Notes: generated by a model from the sequence alone, not told the origin. DNA of 6,033 bases from Nitrospira sp. (GCA_025363325.1 JANYEF010000337.1:1-6033); one strand, 5' to 3'. Positions 1-5,777 are shown, counted from the stretch's first letter. Translations and numbers: made by a program.

Positions 1-729
1 CAGATGGCGAATCTCGGTCGCAAACTTTTCAATGCTGGCAGCCAACAGCGCCAATGCCGAGGCATAGGCCGCATGGCGATCGCGCTGCACGATTTGATTG
101 GAGACAGGGTCCGGCGTGAGCCCCAGCTTGGCACAGACATATTCTTCCACTTCAGGCCCTTGATGGGCGAACGTGCCCATCGCACCGGAGAGCTTGCCGA
201 CAGCGATCTCCCGCCGAACATGCGTCAGCCGCTCTCGATGCCTGCAGGCTTCTTCGTACCAAATGGCCAGCTTGAAGCCGAACGAGATCGGTTCACCATG
301 GATGCCGTGCGACCGGCCAACCATCACGGTGTACTTGTATTTCAACGCCTGCCGCTTCAAGACAGCGATCAGCGCTTCAAGATCGTCGAGGATGAGGTCG
401 AGCGCCTCGGTCATCTGCACGGCCAAGGAGGTGTCCACAATATCCGACGAGGTCAGCCCCATGTGGAGGAACCGATGCTCCGGCCCGACCGATTCCACGA
501 GTGATTCGAGAAAGGCGATCACATCGTGCTTCGTCACCTTCTCGATCCTGGCGATCCGCTTCACATCGATCGTAGCTTTCTTCCCAATACGAGCCGAGGT
601 GCCGCGTGGAACCTGCCCGGCTCGTTCGAACGCCGCGCAGGCGGCCAGCTCGACTGCAAGCCAGATCTCGTATTTCCGTTTTAATTCCCAGATGGACTTC
701 ATCTTGGGACGGGTGTAGCGGTCAATCAT
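1..729 (-). CDS. purB: Adenylosuccinate lyase, N-terminal part (cut by window edge)
   Basis: Adenylosuccinate lyase removes fumarate from SAICAR and from adenylosuccinate, two steps of purine and AMP synthesis in the cytoplasm. The 243 visible codons begin MIDRYTRPKMKSIWEL, a typical bacterial PurB start, and stay in frame to the left edge; the family is usually about 430 residues. Visible motifs are KHDVIAFLE (67-75), TSSDIVDT (93-100) and GRSHGIHGEP (138-147). His68, His89 and His141 fall at the same numbers as the active-site histidines of Bacillus subtilis PurB, so the part seen looks catalytically intact. The flexible C-terminal signature loop lies outside the window. The ATG at 729 has a GAGG five bases upstream. 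The gene follows nusB after an 88-bp gap that contains a palindromic repeat, so co-transcription with the rib genes is possible but not certain. Confidence 0.95.
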   Translation of the reverse strand, partial: MIDRYTRPKMKSIWELKRKYEIWLAVELAACAAFERAGQVPRGTSARIGKKATIDVKRIARIEKVTKHDVIAFLESLVESVGPEHRFLHMGLTSSDIVDTSLAVQMTEALDLILDDLEALIAVLKRQALKYKYTVMVGRSHGIHGEPISFGFKLAIWYEEACRHRERLTHVRREIAVGKLSGAMGTFAHQGPEVEEYVCAKLGLTPDPVSNQIVQRDRHAAYASALALLAASIEKFATEIRHL

Positions 730-734
730 GGCGG

Positions 735-738
735 CCTC
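735..738 (-). promoter_or_regulatory. Ribosome binding site of purB
   Basis: On the minus strand GAGG lies five bases before the purB ATG. It supports the start at 729. It sits just outside the heptamer-repeat palindrome, so a fold there would not bury it directly. Confidence 0.5.
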
Positions 739-743
739 GTGAG

Positions 744-843
744 ACGAGAAACGTGAAACGTGAAACGCAAGAGAAGAAACTACTTGCTCTGGCTTTCAAC
801 TCCTCACCTTTCACGTTTTACGTTTTACCTTTTACGTCTAACG
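744..843. repeat. Heptamer-repeat palindrome between nusB and purB
   Basis: On the plus strand, positions 744-771 hold three to four copies of a 7-base unit close to ACGTGAA. Positions 809-843 hold five copies of its near complement: TTTCACG, TTTTACG, TTTTACC, TTTTACG, TCTAACG. The arms 748-767 and 807-826 are complementary at 17 of 20 positions, around a 39-base loop. The right arm runs into nusB and encodes its last residues and its TAA stop (818-820). There is no run of T after the stem on the minus strand, so it does not look like a standard intrinsic terminator. A related palindrome lies at 5725-5770. Confidence 0.7.
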
Positions 844-1267
844 CTTCGGCCCGTTTCGCGGCCAGCGTCAATTCCTTGTTCAAGACCTGATCCAGAATGC
901 CGTTTACGAACTTCGACGCGTCGTCGTCGCCGAAACTTTTCGCCAATTCGATGGCTTCGTTCACCGTCACCTTGGCCGGCACGTCATCCATCCACAGCAA
1001 TTCATAGACGCCGGCTCGCAGGATATTGCGGTCCACAATCGGCATGCGGCTGATTTTCCAATTGGTAGCGTATTTCCCGATGAGGGCATCCAGCTCTTTC
1101 TTCTTCTCCAACACCCCGGCCACGAGTCGTTCGGCAAAGGCCTTCACCTCATCCGGGGCCTCGTTCTCCTTCCAGAACACATCCAGCCACAGGCCCGGCC
1201 TGCCATGGATATCGTACTGAAACAGAATCTGGAGCGCACGCTCCCTGGCTTGATGGCGTGATCCCAT
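818..1267 (-). CDS. nusB: Transcription antitermination factor NusB
   Basis: NusB binds boxA RNA together with NusE (ribosomal protein S10) and promotes antitermination, mainly of rRNA operons. The 149-residue product has the usual family length. Recognisable parts are the N-terminal ARERALQILFQYD (7-19), the central block ISRMPIVDRNILRAGVYELL (72-91) and the C-terminal NEAIELAKSFGDDDASKF (103-120), followed by VNGILDQV. The ATG at 1267 is chosen because MGSRHQARERALQ matches the normal NusB start; the same frame stays open further upstream but only into sequence antiparallel to ribH. The ribH stop is seven bases upstream and only a distant AAGG precedes the ATG, which suggests translational coupling to ribH. 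ribH-nusB pairing is common in bacteria. The last few codons and the stop are formed by a heptamer repeat, so the C-terminal LDVKGKT is probably not conserved. Confidence 0.96.
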   Translation of the reverse strand: MGSRHQARERALQILFQYDIHGRPGLWLDVFWKENEAPDEVKAFAERLVAGVLEKKKELDALIGKYATNWKISRMPIVDRNILRAGVYELLWMDDVPAKVTVNEAIELAKSFGDDDASKFVNGILDQVLNKELTLAAKRAEALDVKGKT

Positions 1268-1274
1268 GGCTAGG

Positions 1275-1820
1275 CTAAGCCTTGCGCTTTCGCGGCAACC
1301 GCTTCTTGGCTCTCCGGACTTGCGGAACGTCAGCGCTCGGCGGAGTCTCCTCACCCACCCGCAACAGACGCATGACCGTCGCCATTTCAATCGCAGACCT
1401 GGCCGCATCTCCACCACGGTTGAACTTGGTCGGCTCAGACCGCTCGATCGCCTGCGCGATCGTATGCGTCGTCAGCACGCCGAAGATCATCGGCACGTCG
1501 GTATCCAGGGCTGCCTGCCCAATCCCGCGGCTGGCCTCCGCACTGATGTAATCGAAATGTGGCGTGTCGCCACGAATGACCGCCCCGAGACAAATCACCG
1601 CATTGAACTGCTTCGTCCGCGCCATCGTCCGTGCCACCAAGGGGATCTCGAACGCCCCCGGCACCCGCACCACCTCGATGTCGTCGGCCTTGACCCCCTG
1701 CTTAGTCAACCCCTCAACGCAGGAACTCAACAGCTTACTCGTGACAAATTTATTGAACTTCGCGACGACAATCCCAAACCGCAATCCCGTCGCATCGTGA
1801 GAACCTTTTCGCAGTTTCAT
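1275..1820 (-). CDS. ribH: 6,7-dimethyl-8-ribityllumazine synthase with basic C-terminal tail
   Basis: Lumazine synthase condenses 5-amino-6-ribitylaminouracil with 3,4-dihydroxy-2-butanone 4-phosphate, the penultimate step of riboflavin synthesis. The 181-residue product shows KFNKFVTSKLL (21-31), VPGAFEIPLVA (53-63), GAVIRGDTPHFDYI (79-92) and FNRGGDAA (133-140). Phe22, His88 and Arg127 fall at the same numbers as the substrate-binding and catalytic residues of the Bacillus subtilis enzyme, so it should be active. The family is usually about 155 residues; here roughly 25 extra residues end in a very basic tail (RRAKKRLPRKRKA, 169-181). The ATG at 1820 gives a family-typical N-terminus. A GTG at 1853 in the same frame would add eleven residues (MRTCLRRRNEE) and is less likely. 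The gene lies 139 bp after ribBA and seven bases before nusB. Confidence 0.97.
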   Translation of the reverse strand: MKLRKGSHDATGLRFGIVVAKFNKFVTSKLLSSCVEGLTKQGVKADDIEVVRVPGAFEIPLVARTMARTKQFNAVICLGAVIRGDTPHFDYISAEASRGIGQAALDTDVPMIFGVLTTHTIAQAIERSEPTKFNRGGDAARSAIEMATVMRLLRVGEETPPSADVPQVRRAKKRLPRKRKA

Positions 1821-1833
1821 CTCTTCGTTTCTT

Positions 1834-1838
1834 CTCCT
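1834..1838 (-). promoter_or_regulatory. Likely ribosome binding site of ribH
   Basis: On the minus strand AGGAG lies 13 bases before the ATG at 1820, a somewhat long spacing. It lies downstream of the GTG at 1853, so it supports the ATG at 1820 over the longer form. It is outside the inverted repeat at 1860-1955 and so would remain accessible if that repeat folded. Confidence 0.4.
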
Positions 1839-1859
1839 CAGGCACGTTCGCACTCGCTA

Positions 1860-1955
1860 GGGAGCGGCTAGCTTGTCCTTCAACTACGCACGTCGAGCGA
1901 CCACCGCTTCATCGTGGGGGCTCCGCGAGCAAAGAAGGGCTGGCTAGCCGCTCCC
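1860..1955. repeat. 13-bp inverted repeat in the ribBA-ribH gap
   Basis: GGGAGCGGCTAGC at 1860-1872 is the exact reverse complement of GCTAGCCGCTCCC at 1943-1955, leaving a 70-base loop. In transcription order the first arm starts four bases after the ribBA stop and the second ends 39 bases before the ribH ATG. The loop holds further short hairpin potential, for example CCAC at 1901-1904 with GTGG at 1914-1917. There is no T-run, so it is not a standard terminator. It could be an intercistronic mRNA stem or a small palindromic repeat element. Confidence 0.65.
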
Positions 1956-1959
1956 CCTC

Positions 1960-3168
1960 TCACACCTTTTTCAGAATGTGCCCCATCTTATTCTTCTTCG
2001 TCCGCAAGTACTTCACATTCGCCGCACGCGGCTGAATCTCGATCGACACACGCTCGACCACTTTCAATCCGTACCCTTCGATGCCGACGATCTTGCGCGG
2101 GTTGTTCGTGATGAGCCTGATCTGATGCAGCCCGAGACTGACGAGAATCTGCGCCCCCACGCCGTAATCGCGCAAGTCCGCCTTAAATCCCAACTGCAAG
2201 TTCGCCTCGACGGTATCGCTGCCCTCATCTTGCAACCCATAGGCCCTGATCTTGTTGAGTAGCCCGATGCCGCGCCCTTCTTGATTCAAGTAGAGCAGGA
2301 CCCCGCGCCCTTCCTTTTGAATCACCTCCATCGCCTTATGGAGTTGGTCTCGACAGTCGCACCGCAACGATCCCAGCGCGTCGGCCGTCAAACAGCCCGA
2401 ATGCACCCGCACCAGGGTGGGATCTCCTCCCTCCACGCGCCCTTTCACCAACGCAATGTGCGTGATGCCATCGATTTCGTTTTCGAACGCCACCGCCTCG
2501 AAATCACCGAACATCGTCGGTAGCCGCGCGCTGGCCATCCGCCTCACAAACGTTTCGCGCTGCATGCGATACTCGATGAGCGACTTGATCGTGACGATCT
2601 TCAGCTTGTGCACTTTGGCAAATTTTGTCAGCTCCGGCACGCGCGCCATGGTGCCGTCCTCGTTCATGATTTCGCAGATCACCCCGGCGGGAGTGAGCCC
2701 AGCCAACCGCGCCAGATCGACGGAGCCTTCGGTCTGCCCCGCGCGCTTCAACACGCCTCCCTGCTGCGCCTTCAAGGGAAAAATATGGCCGGGGCGCGCC
2801 AGGTCGCCGGGCTTAGACTTCGGATCGATCGCCACATGAATGGTCGTAGCCCGATCCGCCGCAGAGATTCCCGTCGTAATGTCTTTCCGCGCATCGATGG
2901 ACACGGTGAAGGCCGTGCCGAAGGTGGCGGTGTTCTCAACCGCCTGCTGCGGGAGATGGAGTTCTTCGACTCGCTGGGGAGTCAGGGCAAGACAGATCAA
3001 GCCACGGGCATGTTTGGCCATGAAGTTGATGGCCTGGGGCGTCACGTGTTGGGCGGCAATGACAAGATCGCCTTCATTCTCGCGATCTTCGTCGTCGACG
3101 AGGATGATGAATCTCCCCTTCTTGATGTCTCGAGTGGCGTCTTCGATGCTGTGAAAGGGAGAAGCCAT
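1960..3168 (-). CDS. ribBA: Bifunctional 3,4-dihydroxy-2-butanone-4-phosphate synthase / GTP cyclohydrolase II
   Basis: RibBA supplies both precursors of lumazine: the RibB half converts ribulose 5-phosphate to dihydroxybutanone phosphate, and the RibA half opens GTP. The 402 residues have the usual fusion length. The RibB half (about 1-200) has DDEDRENEGDL (25-35), ISAADRATT (101-109), RPGHIFPL (125-132) and Glu166 in GVICEIMNEDG. The RibA half (about 210-402) has zinc-ligand Cys259, Cys270 and Cys272, QEGRGIGL (296-303), Tyr310 and Arg333, in register with Escherichia coli RibA at a constant offset, and TNNPRKI (354-360). One oddity is RAGQTEGSVDL (142-152): Gln145 stands where E. coli RibB has metal-ligand His153. 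I recall similar RAGQTEGS or RTGQTEGS blocks in deltaproteobacterial RibBA, so this is probably a lineage variant. The ATG at 3168 fits the family start, although no clear Shine-Dalgarno sequence precedes it. Confidence 0.97.
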   Translation of the reverse strand: MASPFHSIEDATRDIKKGRFIILVDDEDRENEGDLVIAAQHVTPQAINFMAKHARGLICLALTPQRVEELHLPQQAVENTATFGTAFTVSIDARKDITTGISAADRATTIHVAIDPKSKPGDLARPGHIFPLKAQQGGVLKRAGQTEGSVDLARLAGLTPAGVICEIMNEDGTMARVPELTKFAKVHKLKIVTIKSLIEYRMQRETFVRRMASARLPTMFGDFEAVAFENEIDGITHIALVKGRVEGGDPTLVRVHSGCLTADALGSLRCDCRDQLHKAMEVIQKEGRGVLLYLNQEGRGIGLLNKIRAYGLQDEGSDTVEANLQLGFKADLRDYGVGAQILVSLGLHQIRLITNNPRKIVGIEGYGLKVVERVSIEIQPRAANVKYLRTKKNKMGHILKKV

Positions 3169-3200
3169 AACTTTAATGTTGAATGTTCAATGGACGATCA

Positions 3201-3228
3201 ATTTATCATTTAACATCACTGCTGTCCA
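3201..3228 (-). promoter_or_regulatory. Possible ribBA promoter (weak)
   Basis: On the minus strand TGGACA (3228-3223, five of six to the -35 consensus) is followed after 16 bases by ATAAAT (3206-3201), a poor -10 match. Slightly shifted readings such as GATAAA are also possible. It lies a short distance before the ribBA start in a locally AT-rich stretch. This is consensus matching only. Confidence 0.2.
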
Positions 3229-3327
3229 AGATAGCCGAGACCGGGTGGAAGCCCACTTGATTTGATGTGGCTTTCGGACAGGCAATGATGGATTTTCAAG
3301 ATTGTGCCTCCTTGTGCTGTCCAAGAT
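3220..3327. repeat. Pair of 13-nt direct repeats upstream of ribBA
   Basis: TGCTGTCCAAGAT occurs at 3220-3232 and again at 3315-3327, starting 95 bases apart. The similarity does not extend into the flanks. The copy nearer ribBA overlaps the possible -35 hexamer. The repeat could be a binding-site pair or chance. Confidence 0.5.
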
Positions 3328-3576
3328 CAAGCGAAAGCCAAGGTGGCCTGTTGGACAAGAGTGATAGAGACTATACGCCGGTTGCAAGCTCCAGGTCGTA
3401 CGTCCTGGAAGCCGCGTGGTTCTCATGGTACTTCCGAGCAACGCCTGTTTCCAGGAGCACTCATAAAGCGGGTGTGTCAGCCGGATCTCCGACAAATGGA
3501 CACCGATACATTCCGTCTATTGTTTTGACCTCTTTCAGCCTGCTATCCTTTCCCTGATTTGTAATAGTCGAGTGCC

Positions 3577-3716
3577 CTAGCAGGCTGCGGAAAAACTCGT
3601 GTTGAATGCTTCGATACGCTCAGCACGAACGGAAAATCCCTGTATTGTTAATGGCCCTTCCGTTCGCCCTGAGGCCCGCGAAGGGGGAACGGAAGGGTTT
3701 TTCCGCAGCCTGCTAG
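3577..3716. mobile_element. MITE-like palindromic element with 20-bp perfect terminal inverted repeats
   Basis: CTAGCAGGCTGCGGAAAAAC at 3577-3596 is the exact reverse complement of 3697-3716, giving a 140-bp element with no transposase. Nested inside is a second, imperfect pair: CTTCG...GAACGG (3609-3632) against CCGTTCG...GAAG (3660-3683), complementary at 17 of 24 positions. A third, perfect 11-bp pair joins CCCTTCCGTTC (3655-3665) with GAACGGAAGGG (3687-3697). The inner CTTCGATACGCTCAGCACGAACGG resembles an intergenic motif I recall from many bacterial genomes. No target duplication longer than the palindromic CTAG is visible. It is probably a non-autonomous element mobilised by a transposase elsewhere; the family is not assigned. 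Confidence 0.75.
3655..3702 (+). terminator. Terminator-like hairpin inside the palindromic element
   Basis: An 11-bp GC-rich perfect stem (3655-3665 with 3687-3697, 21-base loop) is followed directly by TTTTT at 3698-3702, the form of an intrinsic terminator read rightward. No gene ends just upstream on that strand, so any role would be to insulate or attenuate transcription entering the kinase gene. The T-run is short and is also part of the terminal repeat. Confidence 0.35.
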
Positions 3717-3965
3717 CTATGTTTTCATGTGAGCTGAGAACTGGCATGCGGACCCCGCGCAAGACTCAACAGCGCATTGTCCCTTCCAGTCAGTTCCCGA
3801 CTCTCCTCCTCTGTGCGACCCTGGATGACTTGCTGATGGAGAACCCGCCCCCGATTCTGCTGCATCCTCGCTACGACAGATCCTTCGGGAGTATCCATAG
3901 ATAGGTCTCAACGCGACAATCGTAGGGAGCAGGACTGGACTTCCGAGAACCAGAGGATAAGAGAG
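3717..3965. other. Intergenic region before the histidine kinase gene
   Basis: About 250 bp with no confident gene. A 57-codon minus-strand frame (3898-3725, beginning MDTPEGSVVARMQQNRG) has an ATG and a protein-like composition. However, it has an in-frame stop just upstream, lacks a good ribosome binding site and matches nothing I recognise, so I do not call it a gene. In the kinase frame the plus strand is open back to a TGA at 3834-3836, but no ATG, GTG or TTG occurs before 3966. I see no convincing promoter. Confidence 0.5.
3952..3956 (+). promoter_or_regulatory. Ribosome binding site of the histidine kinase gene
   Basis: AGAGG lies nine bases before the TTG at 3966. It is the main support for this non-ATG start, together with the sensible N-terminus that follows: a short basic segment, then a membrane helix. 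Confidence 0.5.
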
Positions 3966-5729
3966 TTGGCTCTTCAGACACGCGTCACGTTTGCCAGACC
4001 GTGGTGGTCGGGAACCTTCCTTCCTCTGGCGTTTCTCCTGTCTTTTGCGATCGCAGTCGGGGTGGGACTCTATTCGTTGGCTTCTTTGAGAGCTGTGCTG
4101 GTCCAGGAGAGGGGCGCAGACCTCGCCAGAACGGCTGCCAGGGCCGCGGACACGCTTGATCGTGTCTTGTTTGAGCGGTTCGGTGATATCCAGATATTTG
4201 CGAATGACAGAATCCTTTTCGAGGGCAACGCGGACGAGAAGACACAGAGGTTACTGCAATACAAGAAGCTGTACTGGTACTACTCCTGGATAGGAGTTAC
4301 CGATGCGACCGGTCGAATCGTCGCGGCGACCAACTTGTTTGCCGGGCCAGATACAGGTGGGACGAGAGAGGGTGGTCTGAGTCTCAATCGGCGAGACTGG
4401 TTTGAGATCGTGCGCCAGACAGGGCAGGTGCATCTGTCGGAGGCTCAGCTTTCACCAGAGTCAGAGGGGATTATGGCGGTGGGGCTCTCGGCTCCGATCT
4501 ATGGGCCACAAGGGGACTTTCGCGGAGTGGTGACGAGCTGGGTCCCGATTGAGAAGCTACGGACCATTCTTGAGCAGGAAGGGAAACTCCAACATGGAGA
4601 AGAAGCCCAGAACTGGTTGGTGCTGGACCGTCAAGGAGCGGTCATCATCGAGAAGAACCAAGTGAAGGGAATGGACAGCAGCCTGTCAGAGATGGAGCTG
4701 CTTGACGCAAGAAGAGCAGCCGATGATCTTGACAAGTCCAGTTTTGTGGAGGAACTGAGCCAGCGCCGGCAGATTCCTGTGGTGACCGGCTATGCAAGGA
4801 CACGAGGCTACAGAAACTTTTCAGGATTCGACTGGACCGTGTTGGTTCGCTTGGACCGTGAGCGTGCCTATGCTCCGATCAACCAGCTTATCTGGACTGT
4901 CGGTGGAGTTGGGCTCCTGCTCGTCACGCCGCTGGCCGGCTTCGGCATGTGGGCGTCGTGGAATCTGGTTCGCGAGCAGCGCGGCCTGGTCCGCGCGCAG
5001 CAGTCCTTAGAGGAGTCCATAGCCGAACTGGCCCGCTCCAATGCCGATCTGCAGCAGTTTGCCTATGTCGCCTCACACGACTTACAGGAGCCGCTGCGGA
5101 TGGTCGCCAGTTACACGCAGCTCTTGGCGAGGCGCTACAAGGGCAAGCTGGATTCCGATGCCGACGAGTTCATCGGGTACGCCGTGGGTGGGGCCATCCG
5201 CATGCAAAGGCTGATCAATGACCTCTTGACGTTCTCACGTGTGACCGCGCAGGATAAAGTGTTTGAACGGGTGGACTGCAATGGGCTTCTGGAGGAGGCA
5301 CTGAGCAATTTACGGATCGCGGTCGAGGAGAACGGGGCGATCGTGACCCACGATTCTCTTCCCACCGTGATGGCCGACGGGGGGCAATTGGTGCAGCTCT
5401 TTCAGAACCTGATCGGCAATGCCATCAAGTTTCGCGGCAAGGAGCCCCCCCAAGTTTACGTGTCGGCTGAGCGGCGAACCGGCGAATGGCTCTTCTCGGT
5501 TCGCGACAATGGCATCGGGGTGGACCCCCAGTATGCCGAGCGTATCTTTGTCATTTTTCAGCGCCTGCACAACAGAGAAGAATATCCCGGCACCGGCATC
5601 GGCCTGGCGCTGTGCAAGAAGATTGTTGAACGCCATGGCGGACGAATCTGGGTGGCATCACAGACAGGTCAGGGGGCAACCTTTCATTTCACACTGCCGA
5701 TAGTCGGCCAGAGCCGACATGACTCGTGA
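3966..5729 (+). CDS. Membrane sensor histidine kinase, dCache-like sensor plus HisKA and HATPase
   Basis: This is a 587-residue membrane sensor kinase that should autophosphorylate in response to an extracytoplasmic signal. A short basic N-terminus leads to a membrane helix (about 16-38), a large outer domain (about 40-307), a second helix (about 308-333), a coiled coil (about 340-365) and the kinase core. The outer domain has double-Cache features: WIGVTDATGRIVAAT (108-122), RRDWFEIVRQTG (142-153) and, in a second lobe, GFDWTVLVRLDRERAYAPI (287-305). Core motifs are intact: H-box His371 (ASHDLQEPLRMV), N-box Asn481 and Asn485, DNGIGVDP (514-521), FQRLH (531-535) and GTGIGLALCKKI (542-553). 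There is no HAMP domain between the second helix and the coiled coil. The core resembles those of phytochrome-type kinases that pair with Rcp1-like receivers, and such a receiver follows. The ligand is unknown. The start is a TTG with AGAGG upstream. The stop lies inside a palindrome. Confidence 0.93.
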   Translation: MALQTRVTFARPWWSGTFLPLAFLLSFAIAVGVGLYSLASLRAVLVQERGADLARTAARAADTLDRVLFERFGDIQIFANDRILFEGNADEKTQRLLQYKKLYWYYSWIGVTDATGRIVAATNLFAGPDTGGTREGGLSLNRRDWFEIVRQTGQVHLSEAQLSPESEGIMAVGLSAPIYGPQGDFRGVVTSWVPIEKLRTILEQEGKLQHGEEAQNWLVLDRQGAVIIEKNQVKGMDSSLSEMELLDARRAADDLDKSSFVEELSQRRQIPVVTGYARTRGYRNFSGFDWTVLVRLDRERAYAPINQLIWTVGGVGLLLVTPLAGFGMWASWNLVREQRGLVRAQQSLEESIAELARSNADLQQFAYVASHDLQEPLRMVASYTQLLARRYKGKLDSDADEFIGYAVGGAIRMQRLINDLLTFSRVTAQDKVFERVDCNGLLEEALSNLRIAVEENGAIVTHDSLPTVMADGGQLVQLFQNLIGNAIKFRGKEPPQVYVSAERRTGEWLFSVRDNGIGVDPQYAERIFVIFQRLHNREEYPGTGIGLALCKKIVERHGGRIWVASQTGQGATFHFTLPIVGQSRHDS

Positions 5730-5770
5730 TACGTGACACGATCTGCAGGGAGCATGTGTCACGTATGACG
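5725..5770. repeat. Palindrome between kinase and response regulator, containing the kinase stop codon
   Basis: CGTGATACGTGACAC (5725-5739) is complementary to GTGTCACGTATGACG (5756-5770) at 14 of 15 positions, with a 16-base loop. The kinase TGA (5727-5729) lies in the left arm. The arms show the same 7-base periodicity and CGTGANAC core as the palindrome at 744-843. No T-run follows, so it is not a classic terminator. The response-regulator ribosome binding site begins eight bases beyond it. Confidence 0.7.
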
Positions 5771-5777
5771 TTCACAC

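Larger units (their letters stand above)
3169..3576. other. ribBA-side intergenic region, no supported gene
   Basis: About 400 bp lie between the ribBA start and the palindromic element, with no reading frame I recognise. The region holds the direct repeats at 3220 and 3315, and several small stems. AAGCC(C)AC at 3249-3256 pairs with GTGGCTT at 3267-3273. TGTCCAA at 3319-3325 pairs with TTGGACA at 3351-3357. TCCAGG at 3390-3395 pairs with CCTGGA at 3404-3409. I looked for the conserved core of the FMN riboswitch in the ribBA direction and did not see it. It may be a ribBA leader and promoter region, decayed sequence, or both. Confidence 0.6.

Noticed and set aside
173..718. Long plus-strand frames opposite purB, nusB, ribH and ribBA
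   Set aside because: They are antisense shadows of well-recognised genes in a GC-rich sequence. Their products have no family features.
744..843. CRISPR-like array
   Set aside because: The units are seven bases with no spacers, and the two blocks face each other, which is a palindrome of tandem heptamers and not repeat-spacer architecture.
3360..3440. Possible tRNA-like fold near GGTTGCAAGCTCC
   Set aside because: No acceptor stem pairing or TTCRA-type T-loop in the right place. Only an isolated six-base hairpin at 3390-3409 is visible.
3187..3495. Minus-strand frame with a GHLGFRLILDS stretch resembling the end of formylglycine-generating-enzyme-like proteins
   Set aside because: Only this short stretch is similar. 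The upstream family motifs such as RGGSW and EW are missing, the frame begins with TTG and has no ribosome binding site. A decayed remnant is possible but cannot be supported.
3725..3898. 57-codon minus-strand reading frame with protein-like composition
   Set aside because: No recognisable family, no good ribosome binding site, an in-frame stop just upstream, and other frames in the same stretch are open too.
3599..3904. 101-codon plus-strand frame running out of the palindromic element
   Set aside because: Its first third is the repeat element itself, and the remainder shows no family resemblance and no ribosome binding site.
5725..5770. Intrinsic terminator after the kinase gene
   Set aside because: The stem is strong but no T-run follows on the plus strand, and the response regulator begins shortly after in the same direction.
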